Shown here: positions 29,830 to 42,241 of the stretch, in pieces
How the letters are laid out: every line of letters starts with the position of its first letter
Numbering within the stretch: position 1 is the first letter of the stretch
DNA from: Rhipidocladum racemiflorum
Lineage: Eukaryota; Streptophyta; Magnoliopsida; Poales; Poaceae
Assembly (NCBI GenBank): GCA_036346355.1
Contig: CM070584.1
Span: 50,861,097-50,925,096, forward strand
DNA: 64,000 nucleotides
Reading direction: 5' to 3'
Made by a program: the position numbers and the translations under genes
The notes under the pieces: model-generated
Told to the model about the DNA's origin: nothing
The model's input: the letters and a program-made list of their open reading frames with translations, nothing else
Databases searched by the model: none

Positions 29830-30700
29830 ACACTACATAGCGTTTGATCTTTTAGGCTTTTTCACCTGTTTAAAAAAAATAAAAAAATCAACGTCTAAAT
29901 AATTGAGTAGTTTTCATTTAATTTTTTTAAAAATTATAAGGTTTTGTATAACTAAAAATCAAAGTCAAATGAGTGATTTTTATTGGTTTTGTGGTTTGTT
30001 GAGAGATTGTTTTAGATTAATATCACTAGAGTTGGTGTAAAATTATCCACATCTACTAAGTATAAAAATCGATTGTTTTTAAGCTATTTAAGTCTAAAAG
30101 TTATCTTTAAGTTATAAGTTAGAAAGTCTTAAGCTTAAATAATAAGACCATAGACTGATTCTCTTTCAGAATAAAATCGTGTTCACCTTGAGAAAAAAAG
30201 AGAGAACAAAATCTGTTTTCTGAGTTTTAACTGGTCGTGTGTGATAGTATGAACTTTTGTTTTTTGATGCTACCAATATCTTACCACAGTCAATACGGTA
30301 ATTTAACGGTGAGGACGGAAGTTATTTTTATCTTGCATACTTTTGCAAAAAGTGTTAACTTGGAGCGAGCGTTTGGTTTCGTTTTCACCGTATTTACCTG
30401 GAATCCATAGGTGATCTAGTCGCTTCCGTGCAGTATTACTGGTGACTGATCTGTCTGAACGAGGGTGTGTGCTCTGTAGAGTAGAGCAGATATTTTGCTA
30501 GCTGTAGAATAGAATGTCTGACTTGAATAAGGTGCCTTTGATGATCACAAAGCTTTCCTGCTGCCGAGATTTTTTGTTTCTCCAAATAAGATGGTTGGTG
30601 GATATGAATCGGTCCCACGTCCTACTAATCTCGCTCCATCTTCCTGACACTGACAGGTTCTCAGTGGATGGTATGGTAGCTCTGTAGTACTATCGTAACC
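29830..30700. other. intergenic, no gene recognised
   Basis: AT-rich sequence upstream of the heat-shock factor gene; only short ORFs without recognisable motifs. Confidence 0.5.
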
Positions 30701-30978
30701 CAGGGTTAGCAAAACCAGTAAAAGCCGATTCGAAATTCTAAACCGATCGATAAATTAGTTTAATTTTTTAAAAAATTAGAAAAATTTATCGATGAAACTC
30801 GATCGAAAATCAGTGAAAATCGAGTCTTTTTTTGAGAAAAATGATTAATTTTGACTTTCTTTTTCAAACATTTGATTTTGAAACCCTTCAGTTTTTGGTG
30901 ATTTTCACTCGATTTTCGTGGTAAATTGGTACCGCCAGGACTTCGAATTTTAACTCAAAAACAGTTTGGTTAACCCTG
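30701..30978. mobile_element. hAT-like non-autonomous element, copy 3
   Basis: Starts CAGGGTTAGCAAAACC and ends GGTTAACCCTG, with the CGATTTTC-rich interior of the family. The 8-bp flanks do not match convincingly, so the boundaries rest on the inverted ends only. Confidence 0.55.
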
Positions 30979-31099
30979 CTACATACTTAAATTAGCTTCC
31001 TAATCTTCCTGTACCCATTTTTCAACTGATGAATTGCAGCTTGCAAGCATGTCATATTGTACATATTGACCTTCATTCAGAGAAGCACGTGTTTAGACT

Positions 31100-31409
31100 G
31101 AATTTTTTTTTTAAATAATAATATTTTAATCAATAATAACAAAAATAATATACCGAAAATAAAAATAGCAAAACTACCCCCTTATGTCCATTTGAATTGG
31201 CGACAGGGGGTAAAATCGGAATTTCCCCCGTCCTAGGACATTCAAGCACGACCCGTTTCAAATGGCGACAGGCCCCTATCGCCAATTCAAATGGCGACAG
31301 GACGCTGTCGCCAATTCAAATGGACACAGGGGGGTAGTTTTGCTATTTTTATTTTCGGCATATTATTTCTGTAAATATTGATTAAAATATTATTATTTAA
31401 AAAAAATTC
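31100..31409. mobile_element. 310-bp foldback MITE with perfect 10-bp duplication
   Basis: GAATTTTTTTTTTAAATAAT at the left end is the inverse of the right end. The arms (about 85 bp each, including AAAATAGCAAAACTACCCCC) are nearly perfect inverted copies. TGTTTAGACT occurs at 31090-31099 and 31410-31419 as a perfect 10-bp target duplication, as for Mutator-type MITEs. The loop repeats the words GGCGACAGG and TCGCCAATTCAAATGGCGAC. Confidence 0.9.
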
Positions 31410-31866
31410 TGTTTAGACTAGATGTAGGGGCTGCTTGGGGGATATGGTTGAGCTGAAAAGCTACTTTTAGTTTGCTGGACTGTAAAACAGCTGTAGCTTT
31501 TTGAGAGACTGTTTGGTAAGCTAGTTTTTCATTAGCTTTTCATTAGCTGTTGCAGCTGTAGCTGGTGTTGAAACGACTGAAATAATATGGATGTGCTAAG
31601 GAAAGGAGGCAGCCAACGGGCGGCAAGGCTCCAAGACTGGTCGGTGGCGGCAACTGGGTGGAGAGGAGGTAGCGACCGGACGGGGAGGAGGCCACAGGGA
31701 CCGGGTGAGGAGTAGACGACGACCAGGCGATGGGACGAGATTGTGACTAGGTGGTGGGGAGGAGGCAGTGACCAAGCGAGGAGCAGCGACGACCGAACGG
31801 GATGAGACTAGGAGGTGGCGGGGTGAGATTGGACGAGGACTGGATCAGAAGGTGGTGGAGTGAGAC
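31410..31866. other. intergenic, no gene recognised
   Basis: Begins with AGCTGTAGCT-type repeats seen at the ends of some plant DNA transposons, then purine-rich GGTGGGGAGGAGG-like sequence. No gene recognised. Confidence 0.45.
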
Positions 31867-32740
31867 CAAGGATACAAAAACCGATGAAATTTTGGATTTC
31901 GGAACCCCGGAGATCTTAAATCTCGGCCGAATAAAAAAATTTAAAAAATTCAAATCGCTATAGTGATTTCGGAGATCTCGTCGAGATCTTAGCGATTTCA
32001 GCCGAAATTTGATGATTTTTTTTTTCTGGATTTTAATTTTTGTGCATTGGATTTGATTGGATTTAGGGTCAAGATGATCCACAAAAAAAATTAAAATTTT
32101 TTGACATGTTTTTGACCATTTTTTGGTCGGTTCAATTTGTCGGTTAGGACTTTCTAAATTTTTTAAAATTTCTCAACATTAATCATCATCTAAAATTTTT
32201 ATGAAAATATTATGGATGTGTTAGCACCATTCACAAAAATTTTCAATTTTTTCTAAAGTGGGTTGTACTATTTTTCATTCAGATGAATTTTGTCAGTTCG
32301 TCTTTAGTAGAACTATTTGAATTTTTTAAAATTCCTAAAGATTGATCATCATCTAAAAATTTTATGAGAATATTATGAATATGTGAGGACCATCCACAAA
32401 AATTTTCAAAAGTTTATAACGTGGTTTGCATAATTTTCCATTCGATTGAAATTTCGCGATCAACTTTTTATTAGGACAATGGCACTGTTAGATTTTTTTT
32501 AAAATTACTCGCGCTTGATCATTATCTGAAATTTTTACAAAAAAATTTAAAATTTGTTGATGTGTTTTGGACCATTTTTTTGGTCAGTTCAATGTGGGCC
32601 GAGATCTCGGATTTCCCGGTTGAAAAAAAACGGATTTGAAATTTGGATTTTGAATTTCGTCCGAAATTTCTGAATCTCATCAAAATCTCATATTTCAGTC
32701 AGTCCTGAGATAGAGTCTGAAAACAAAATTTGAATCCTTG
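31867..32740. mobile_element. hAT-like non-autonomous element, copy 4
   Basis: Starts CAAGGATACAAAAACCG and ends TTTGAATCCTTG. The flanks AGTGAGAC (31859-31866) and GGTGAGAC (32741-32748) agree at 7 of 8 bases, a slightly aged 8-bp duplication. Interior rich in GAGATCTCGG and ATTTCGG words with no coding capacity. It resembles the other three copies in termini style. Confidence 0.72.
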
Positions 32741-32748
32741 GGTGAGAC

Positions 32749-33927
32749 TAGGCAAGGCGATGAGGACTAGATTTGGCGGAGGGGGCTGGATTGGCAGGAC
32801 AGAAGAAACGCCTAAAGCCACATCTGTAAAAGCCCGCGGGGGTACGCTTTTTAGCTGCTTTGGGGGGGGCTTTGTTGTGTACTTGTGTAGCCGCACCGCA
32901 ATTAACCTATTTGAGGGGTGTGTGGGTTGGGGGTTGGGTGGGGGCTTAAACAGTCAGGATGCAAGTGGGATGTAATGTGGGTTAACTATACATTGTTCAT
33001 ATTGGCCATAAACATTTATGCGGGATATTGTGGCAACCCATGAAAGATTTATGCTGGCAATACGGCGCCCACAAAACCCACAAGAAGAAAAGTTATATAG
33101 AAATCTATCAGGTTTCGATGTTCAGAAGAAAAACCATGTTTAGCATGCAAGTTAATTGGAGTTCCGATTCACCAAAATCAAAGATACATACCATAACCGA
33201 TGTACAAGATGAAGGTAGTAGAAAATAAATGATATCCTTGGCCTTTTCTTTCTTCTTGTTTTCATAAAAAAATTACCTCTCATACTGATTATAGATACAT
33301 CTCAGCAATCATCACCATCATCCATATCCTCTGTTGGCGTATTCTTTTGGTGAGAAGAGACTAAAATGTTGAAAAGTCAGAAATCGACATATGATTATTA
33401 TCAAGTAAACTAAAAAGTTAGAAGTAATTTTAAAAAAAGTTTACTAGTTGCTTTATGTTAATTTTGAAGACAAATCAAAGCCTTTTTTGCGTCGAGTTCG
33501 GCGTCAGAGCGGGAGAGGAGAAAGACAGGGAGGAAATAGGTAAAGGAGAGGCGGCACCTCCGGCGGCGTCGAGAGGAGAGGCGCGCGGCAACAACGTATG
33601 GCCGGCGTGTGAGGATTCTTCCGCTTTTCGTGTGACCGGCAACCTGGCGTGGGGGAGACGGGCGACACCCTTTTGTGGCCGTCGTAGACTCAATTGGGGA
33701 GGAACAATGCGGCCAATGCGGACATAACGTGGACTACATGTGACGGTCGTAAAATCCGCAAGCGCCACCAAAGTGGATTATGGGTGTTCGCTTTAGATTT
33801 TATGTGGGTTAAATTAAGTGGGTTGGCGAACAACCCGCATCCACTTTCATCCCTATTAAACAGGCCTGTAAAACTACCGTGAGTCCATTATGTATGTATA
33901 TATATATACATATATGTATATATATAC

Positions 33928-33958
<31 letters not shown>

Positions 33959-34960
33959 GACATACACAAAAGTACTACTAGTACTATTGTCCTCCTCAAA
34001 GATTCTTGGATACCATGATGACTTCATACAACTTTAGTTGTGTCTGCTCGAAAAAAATTGTGAATCCATATAGTTTTCAAGCAAGTATACGGGGCAGTCT
34101 TCAAAAGGCGATCATAATAATAAAATAAAAACTAAGTGATCAACCAGTGAGATATGGACGCGAGCACAAAGGTCGGCAAAAAGCGCAAAGCGAGAAGAGA
34201 GGAGAAGTCGTGTGCTTGGTGGGGTCTTGTGTTTACGTGTTGATATATAGATTATTAGATTGTGTGGTAGTATAGACTTTGGAGCCTGGACCAGCATGAT
34301 AATCTTATATTAATACAGAGTTCCATGAGCACTCACCTTCTTTAGCTGTTGTGCACTAAAGAAATGAGTGACACGAGGCAGCAATCTGAACGTAAGAGAG
34401 ACTAGACGAACAAAATCCAGCATATTTCTACTTGTTTGGTTCGACTGGATTGGATTGGATTGGAAGCCCAACTTTTCAACCCAGGAGACGTGTACCGTTG
34501 TATGCTGCGTTGCCGTTGGTTTACGACCATGAGGTAAGGTTCCAGCAACGCGACAAGCAAGGTGTCTCGAACGATCTAAACATGGAGTACGTGCCATCCA
34601 GTCAGTCACCGTCGGGGTAAAAGGGGTCAAGCGAGACAGAGGCGACGAAGAAGGCGGAGAGGCGAAGGTGACGGAATGGCGCCATTTGTTTGAGCTGCGA
34701 GTTGGAAGTTGGAACGGATGCCCTCTTCGTCCGTCATGGCAAAAGCTCGGTGACGGCCCGTCTTTTTAGGGGTAGAACCGTACACCTCGACAGCTACCCA
34801 AGATGATTAGCTGCCGGTAAAGACAATAGTATATTGCCAGGCAAAAGCGAATTCAACTGTTTTTATTCAATATAGGACCTAACGGCCGGATTTTTACAAA
34901 AGAGGGTGCAGCAGGGCCCGGCTATCTTACAACCAAAACACCGCACAGACAGGCCTAAGC
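32749..34960. other. intergenic with a TA-rich microsatellite
   Basis: A (TA)n/(TACATA)n microsatellite lies at about 33892-33958. The GC-rich part at 33480-33720 has overlapping ORFs on both strands without recognisable products. No gene seen. Confidence 0.5.
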
Positions 34961-34964
34961 AAAA

Positions 34965-37405
34965 GACTAAGACCTCAAAACCAAACAAGATCGCCATCTA
35001 CGACTTCTTGGTAGGCTCCGGCTTCTTCAAACTCCGAAAGGGGGTCGGGGTTTGCAAGGGTGAGTACGAGAGTACTCAACAAGTCGTACGGAAACAGTTG
35101 AATACTATATGCAAGGGAATTATCCAAAGGATGGCAATAGGGTTGTAAGTATTTGGATGCAGATTTATTTGTAACACTGTTTTACATTTGAAGCACAAAC
35201 CATAAATAATAGTAAAAGGGGGGGTTTCACAAGTTCAACACCACCTATCCATATTCACCAAATTCACCAAAACAATTACTTGAGCTTGGTTACGGGTATC
35301 ACCCCAGTTCAAACTTAACTTCATGAACCGGAAGTACGGCGTATTCGAATACCATCGTTTAACTCTGCAGAGATGCTCAGCTTTACCCACAAGATATCTA
35401 CGACCGTTAATACCAAACGCTAACAAACATGCACCTTAAATACATGCGGCCGGGTCGAGACCATCACAGCATTTCGTTAAATCATTCCTGTGTTTAGTTG
35501 TTAACCGATAGGTATACAGCTACCTTGGACTCGCAGTCCCCATTAGCACCTACCGTTGTGAGAACCAGTGAATGACACTCCGGTCCATTCCTGTTCCACC
35601 CCTTCGGTATACTCCCTTGCCAGGGAGGTCGATCCCTATTCTCCTCAGAGAATAGTACCACCAATTCAATTAATATTAGTTCAGGAATGTTTAATGTACT
35701 GAGCTATGTCGAAGACATATCTATTGATCAGCCCGACCTGTGGTTGAGCAGGGGCTTAAATTATTTACTTTGCTCAAGGGGGTTTTATCCTTACATTGCC
35801 AAAGACCAAGCCTTTCCATCCACCAACCCATTCCGATACCCACGGTACCGGCCACCAGACAAACCAAGGCATAATCATCAGTCGGGGATTGGAATCTCAT
35901 CCACTCGGGATTTATCCAATGCTGTCCCCCAGACTGTAGCACATTTCCAAAACAACCGAGCCAGTGGCTCGACCATTTATTTCCATTTTCCAAGATTTTG
36001 AGATCATACTACTCTAACTTAACAAGGTATATATACTTCCTAGGGTTACAAGGATTTATTTGAAATTCAATATTTTTCAAGGAAGTTCCATGAGCAATTT
36101 GGTATTATCTAGGTATCATGTCATTCTAAAATACTGGATTTCAATAATTCAACATACAGTAAAATAATGCGGTATAAAATAATTACTAAGTATATATGGC
36201 ATGAATAGGTTCAATATGATCGAGGGTGTATGGCATGCCTTGCTCGGCGATCGGATCGGTTGAACTGTAGTCGTGCTGGGCTCCTGTAAGGTCCGGCTCC
36301 TGGTCCGGGTACTGCGTCTGCTCCTCGAACTATCCAACGACCGGATCTAGCGCGAAAAGGACAAACGGCAATAAAGAAACGGAAAACGAAAGGAAAGCGA
36401 AAGCGAGCGGAAGCGGAACCTAAACAGGCCGAGAGAGAGAGAACGAAGGGCAGTTTGGGCATTTTGGAATTTTGGAAACTCCGGATTGCAGATCGGAGGT
36501 CATTTTTGGACTCAGTGGCGCGAAACGGTTCGGAATATGTATTTGGTGGGTTTCTGGGGCTCACGGAATTTTTCGGGATTTTCTGGGGATTTTTCTGGAT
36601 TTTAAACGGATTTTTGGATTTAATAATTAATATTAAATCCGGAAATTGGAAAACCCGATTCAACAGTAACGGGCCTGGCTTCGGCGGCAACTCGGCCCAA
36701 CGGCCTGTTTGGGCGAATGCGCGCTGCGGCAGCGAGGCCGCACTGGCCGCCCAACTTGGTACCGAGGGTGGTAGGCGGGCCCGGGCGCTTGTGCGCCTGG
36801 CAAGTGGGGCCGGTTTGGCGGGGCGCTGATCGGTGGGGCTAACGCGGGCGGCGAGGTGGCTAGGGTTAGGGTTTGCGGCAAGGCGGCGCGCGGCGAGTCT
36901 CGGCAGGCGAGGATGGCGGCCGGAGTGAGGGGAGAGACGAGGGCGAGGCGCGGGCGCCGGAGTGGGGAGAAACGAGGGCGCTGGGAGAGGAGGGCTCACC
37001 CGAGCAAGGAGAGCGGGCGGGAGCAAGGAGGCGAGCTGCGGCTTTATAACCACGCGAGGGCGAAGGCGAGGTGACGAGGCGGCGCTGTGGCGGCCAGCGC
37101 ACGCGGCAGCGTGGCGTGCGGGCCGACCTGGCGCGAAGCGACGTCGGCGTGGGGCGAGGTGACGGGCGGCGACGGACACGGCATGGCGTGGCGTCTGCGA
37201 GGCGACGGCGATGGCGATGGGACGGCGCGACGTGGGTGACGTCTTGGCGATGGACGGCGGGCGCGAGCGTGGCCACGGAGGAGACAGCGCGGGCCGGGCC
37301 GAGCTGGAAGGGAGACGGGCCGAAGGCCCAAGAATCAAAGAAAATGGCCCAAAAACCAAAATCCAAATACAAATTTAAATTCATTTTGAATTTTGGGTCA
37401 TTTCA
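34965..37405 (-). mobile_element. long LTR-like repeat, copy 2 (reverse orientation)
   Basis: On the minus strand it starts TGAAATGACCC at 37405, as copy 1 starts TGAAATAACC at 11906. Shared blocks follow in order: the GGCCC-rich part, an acidic Gln/Tyr-rich coding-like stretch (about 36230-36340), the CATGCATTTAAG block near 35440 and the CTGCATCCA block near 35160. Its far end is only approximate and no target duplication was found. The GC-rich third (36660-37320) generates long spurious ORFs on both strands. Confidence 0.62.
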
Positions 37406-37808
37406 AGCTCCTTCGACGCCGGTCGGTCAGGGGAGAGGGGGATGCGCTTCGGTGCTTTTGGCAGGAGAGAGAACTCGGTGTAGATGCTGGGAGGAAATAG
37501 AGAGAGAGAGTATCGATGGGTTGACTGGGATGTGACAGAGATGGAGGGAGTAGTCTCCCTGCCCCTGGCATCTGCCGGTCCAGGCAGATTTCTTTCGCAG
37601 CAGTAAAACGGCTCCTATTCTCTCGTCTCATCGGTAGAGAGCAGCTGGCAGGAAACGTTCCGTGCGTGGCGTGTGCAGGGGTAACTCTTGTCATGTGTAA
37701 AGAAATCCAGTTTGTTTGGCTAGCGAAGAAATGGCGCCGAAGGTCAAAGGTTGAATCAAGGGGTGACCAGCTAGGCTGTCTGCAATGGAGAATTCGAGAT
37801 GATAGGCA
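37406..37808. other. intergenic with a possible Stowaway end
   Basis: GATGGAGGGAGTA at about 37539-37551 looks like one end of a Stowaway MITE, whose partner I cannot place. No gene seen. Confidence 0.4.
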
Positions 37809-37813
37809 CTTTC

Positions 37814-38033
37814 TGTTAGGAAACCGGATTCGTATCCGATATGGACTCTTCCTTATCTCTAAGCAGAACTGCTATATATAGGAGGCAGGGGGTCACCCCA
37901 TTGTATAGAAGCATACAGAATAATAAAGCAGACCCGGTTCCTCCTCATATTGTGTCTCTCTTTCTCCCTGTCTATTCTCCACTTGAAATCTATTAGGCAA
38001 CCCCGGACTATTCGATAGCGAGATTGTCTAACA
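37814..38033 (+). repeat. 5' LTR of the outer Copia element
   Basis: 220 bp, nearly identical to 58660-58877, with a TATA box at 37873-37880. The following TTATCAGCACGAAGC is the probable primer site and is not the initiator-Met type. Confidence 0.92.
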
Positions 38034-38572
38034 CGTTATCAGCACGAAGCTCTACCGGTGAACAGGTTGAAAAGGTGAGAAGGTGAGACGCGGGATAATA
38101 TGATCTCATATGAATCTATATATTTGATCTAATCTCGTATGAGTACTTGTACGCTTCTAATCTGCGCATATAGTACCGTGCTCGTCGCCGTGGCACGAAG
38201 CTACACGCGATGATTTTGAAGTTGGCACGAAGCCACAAGAATTACAATGATTCTTATAGCACGAAGCTATAATACAGAATCAACAATCGGTCCGACGCGC
38301 GCTGAAGCCAGGCTCGTAGCCGCGGCAAGCGTCGCCGAATCTATGGCCTCGGCGCCGCCTTGCGGCCAAATGACCACCACTCCGGTCGGCAAGGAATAAC
38401 ACCGAAGAGTTCACCGCCTGGCCCTACGCACGAAGTGTCGACTTCCCAGACACCGCTCATCGGCACCTTGGCACGAAGCCACCACCGCCGCATTGTCGGC
38501 CCCACTGCGTCTGCATCGGCCGCCGATGTACGCCAAGATGAAGCGCCCGACCTTGAAGATGTCGGGCGGTAG
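38034..38572 (+). other. leader of the outer Copia element
   Basis: Rich in repeats of the words GGCACGAAG and CACGAAGC, which continue on the other side of the Gypsy insertion at 52554 onward. No gag-like protein recognised in any frame. Confidence 0.6.
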
Positions 38573-39459
38573 TGACGAGTACCCATGCCATGGTACCCCA
38601 TCGGCCGGAAGCACGAACGGTGACCTATCACGGCGAAGGCCAGACCACCGAAAGGTACTTGGGCGCGAGGAACGAGCCACGACTGTGCGGGGCCGACCGG
38701 ACGGTCGGCGGACTCGATTCCAGACGGTCGGCATCGCGGCGCCGTCTAATATTGAAGCTCAAGCTCCACGCACCGGGCTAGCTTGAGGCCACGCCCGATG
38801 TCAGCGCCGCCTTGTGTCTGGCGTCCCCTGGCATCCGTACCGGGGTAGGCGGCTCCTTCCCGAGACTGTCAGAAGGGCCACCGAAGAAGTCAAGCCCCCG
38901 TCCCGTCGCCTGGCACACCGCAGTGGAGTACGCCCACTCCCGAGGCCAAGGCAAAGTCAAGCGCCATTAAAGCCACCGAGGCTGACAAGAGCACCACGCA
39001 ACACGCCACCTGCAGCGACATTACGCAAGATCGCTATCACAGAACCACCAACCTGCCTCGGGGCGGGCGAGGTTTGACGGACAAGACAGGAACCAGATTT
39101 CAAGACGTGCAGGCCCCTTTTCTCGTAGTTTTCCCAACTCCCGTGTAACCTGCCCCCTCCGTCTATATAAGGAGGGGCAGGGCCCGAGAGGAGAGGGGAG
39201 AAAAAAAGAACAGTCTTCTAGGTAGCCTCGACTCCCTAGCGAAAACATCAAGGGGATCGGACAGCCGACCGTCCGCCTCGCTTGTACACCCCTTGTCCAT
39301 CTCCCAAAGATCAATACATCCACACCGCCTGAATCGAGTAGGGACATTCGGCCCGAACCAAGATACATCTTCGACTCCTTGAGTCGACCATTCGGGGAGA
39401 GGGAGCGCGCGACCCCATCCGACCATAAATTCGTATTGCCGGTGCACGAAACACCGACA
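38573..39459 (+). repeat. 5' LTR of the Gypsy element
   Basis: 887 bp matched by 51650-52548. TATATAA at 39164-39170 is the likely promoter of the genomic transcript. Confidence 0.92.
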
Positions 39460-39461
39460 GT

Positions 39462-39480
39462 TGGCGCGCCAGGTAGGGGC
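39462..39480 (+). promoter_or_regulatory. primer binding site of the Gypsy element
   Basis: TGGCGCGCCAGGTAGGGGC, two bases after the 5' LTR, is the primer site seen in many grass Tat-group Gypsy elements. Confidence 0.85.
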
Positions 39481-40756
39481 TCTCGCGCGTCTTCACCGAC
39501 ATCCTCATCTTCGGGTTCCCATTCTCCTCCCTGATGGCTTCCTCCCACTACGATTCGCCGATGACGAGGGGCTGGATCCGCTTCGGCGCCCTCGATTTCA
39601 TCGTCACTACGGCGGGAGCTTGTCCTCGTCCGCTGCCGTCGGGGACCGGACGCCCTCGCCCGATCTGGGCGCGATTCTTGGCGTCCTCGGCAACCTCGGC
39701 CTCGAGGCCCCGCGCCGCGCGAAGCGGGCGGCAGCCGGCGTTGCTCTGGCGACACCGCCACGGAGGCTGCGGCGGCGGCGGAACCACCCTCCACGAGCTC
39801 ACGGCTCGTGGCCATGCGGCTTCTGGCGCCGGCTTCCCTCCACGACCTCTTGGCGGATTCCTCCGACCACGGCTCCGGCTCAGGCAAGGAGTACCCCCTC
39901 GCGGCGTACCCCGTGAGTGCAACATGACGGTGCGGCGGAACCATCTGCCACCCCGCTACCCTCGGGACCCTCCTCCCGCGACGAAGCGCGGCGGGAGGAA
40001 TCCGGCGAGGAAGACAACGCCACGACATCTACAACGCCGCTGACCTTGGCGGCAGCGAGGAGTTAGAAGCCCGAAGGCCGAGCTCGATAAGCTCCAGGCG
40101 AATCGAGCACCGTCGACCTAGCCCACCACCACCTCCGGCCTTGGCGCCGCCAGCGTCAGGTGCATCGACAATTGGTGAGGAAGCGAAGCGACCTTCCGTT
40201 CTTCCTCACGCCAACGAGAACATTGCCGCTGCGGCAATGCGCTCCGAGGCTGCTGAGCCAGCGAACCTGAAGCCAAGGCCACCTATCGAGAACCTCTGGG
40301 ATGGTAGAGCGTCTTGTCGTTCGGCACGCCCAAGGTTCTAGCTCCGTGACGGGCGCCGCCGGGCCGCTGGGCCACTCCCCTCACAGGGTCGACGGAGCCA
40401 GCCAAGACGGCCCCACCTGCGAGCTCCCCAGGCATCCTACACCCGGTGCGGCACCGCTGGGGACAAATACGATCTTCGCACCACCCTCGAGGCGCGAAGG
40501 AGAGCTACCGACGCGGGCAAAGACCCTCGCAAGTCGCCGATAGCGGGCGACGCAACCATCGACCAGGATTCGACGGTCCTGGGCGCTGCGTTCACCCGCC
40601 AGATCCGCAACGCCGACTTCGGTCGATTAGGGCTCGACCAACATAGCCAAGTACACGGGGCTACCAACCCGATGTGCGGTTAGAAGACTATCGGCTCGCT
40701 TTGTCGAGTGGGGAGCGACAGACGACTCCTTCGTTATCGATGCCTCCCCATCTATC
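39481..40756 (+). other. leader and damaged gag start of the Gypsy element
   Basis: GC-rich with overlapping ORFs on both strands. From about 40708 a gag-like piece (IYLADSARAWLEY) appears in a frame different from the main gag ORF, so the gag N-terminus is broken. Nothing else recognised. Confidence 0.55.
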
Positions 40757-42241
40757 TTGCGGACTCGGCTCGAGCATGGCTCGAGTACACCCGCACAGAT
40801 ACCATCGGCGGTAGGCCGACTGGCGAACCTCTTCGTCGGAAACTTCCAGGGCACGTACAAACGCCCTGGCAACTCCTGGGATCTGAAGAGCTGCAAGCAG
40901 CAGCCGGGGGAGACCCTCCGGGACTACATCCGCCGCTTCTCCCAGCAGTGCAATGAGCTCCCCGACATCCGCGACGCCGACGTCGTCGGGGCGTTCATCT
41001 ACGGCACCACGTGCGAGGCCCTGGTCCACAAGTTGGGCTGCGCGAAGCCCCGGACCACCAAGGAGCTCCTCGACATCGCCACCAACCACGCCTCCGCGAG
41101 GAGGCCGTGGGGGCCATCTTCGAAAGGAAAGCGGCCCACAAGGCGACCGACCTCGGCCGGCGCCCCCTCGCCATACGACAAAAGGAAGCGGAAGGGGAAG
41201 CAGGGCCGCGAAGGCCGAATGGTCGCCGCTGCCGACCGACCTGCTAAACAGCAGGCTCGGCAGGCGCCCGACCGATTCGAGAAATTGATGGATAGTCCGT
41301 GCCCGAACCACGACTATCCCGTCAAACACAAGTATCGGAGGCTGCGAGGTCTGGCGTTCTTCCTCTCGGGAACCCCACGACGTCGCGGGGTAAGGGGAAG
41401 AGCGCGACCGGCGTCGGCCGGCAGGGCAAAGGGCGATGAGCCGGTCGACGAGTTCCCACAACTCGACGGCTGCCTCATGATCTTCGGAGGGGCGGAGTGC
41501 TACGCCGACAAGCGACGGTTGAAGCTCGCCCACCGAGAGGTCCACACGGCTACCCCCGCCGTGCCCACCTACCTAAGGTGGTCGGAATGCCCGATCGCCT
41601 TCGACCGGACCGACCACCCCGACCACATCCCGCACCCGGGACGCTATCCGCTCGTCGTCGACCCCATCGTGGGGACGAAGCGCCTGACCAAGGTGCTCAT
41701 GGACGGCGGCAGCAGTCTCAACATCATGTATGTTGAGACCCTGGATGCCCTGGGGTCCTCGCTCCGCCTCCGGCCGAGCAAGGCGCCCTTCCACGGCGTG
41801 TACCAGGCCAACAGCCCACCCCTCGGCAGGTCAGCTGCCGTCACCTTTGGGAGCAGGACAACTTCCGCACCGAGCCTCACTTTCGAGGTTGTGGACTTTC
41901 CCGGCTCCTACCACGCCGATTCGGGACGACCATGCTACGCGAAGTTCATGGCCGTCCCCAATTACACCTACCTCAAGCTGAAGATGCCAGGGCCGCAAGG
42001 TGTCATCACCGTGGCCACATCTTTCGGCTTCGCCTACAACGAGCAAAGCAAAGCGGTGGCCTCGGCGATCGCCGCTTCACGAGCTCGCTCGGCTCCAGGA
42101 GAAGGCCTCGGATCCGCCCCGACTCCAGCAAGTCGGGGCCTAGCTCTTTCAAGTCCGCGGAGGACACGAAGGAGGTCATTTGTTGATCCCGAAGATCCCG
42201 CCAAGACCGTGCGGATCGGGGCCGCCCTCACCACCAAATAG
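40757..42241 (+). pseudogene. Gypsy gag and protease
   Basis: A 494-codon frame. The first third holds the Retrotrans_gag core (FQGTYKRPGNSWDL and ETLRDYIRRFSQQCNELP). A linker with PCPNHDYPVKHKYR follows where Tat elements have a zinc-binding segment. The aspartic protease shows LMDGGSSLNIMY (D-G-G-S) at about codons 316-327. The frame ends in TAG at 42239-42241, which separates it from reverse transcriptase in the same frame. The true gag start is upstream and damaged. Confidence 0.85.

Noticed and set aside
31430..32880. A larger hAT element bounded by GGGGCTGCTTGGGGG and AGCTGCTTTGGGGG
   Set aside because: The two ends look similar but are in the same orientation in part, with no duplication, and the smaller element 31867-32740 explains the middle better.
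33892..33958. TA/TACATA run as a functional element
   Set aside because: An ordinary microsatellite.
36211..37359. 382-codon minus-strand Pro/Ala/Arg-rich ORF
   Set aside because: It lies within the GC-rich part of the LTR-like repeat; composition is that of any open frame in such DNA, and overlapping frames on both strands are equally open.
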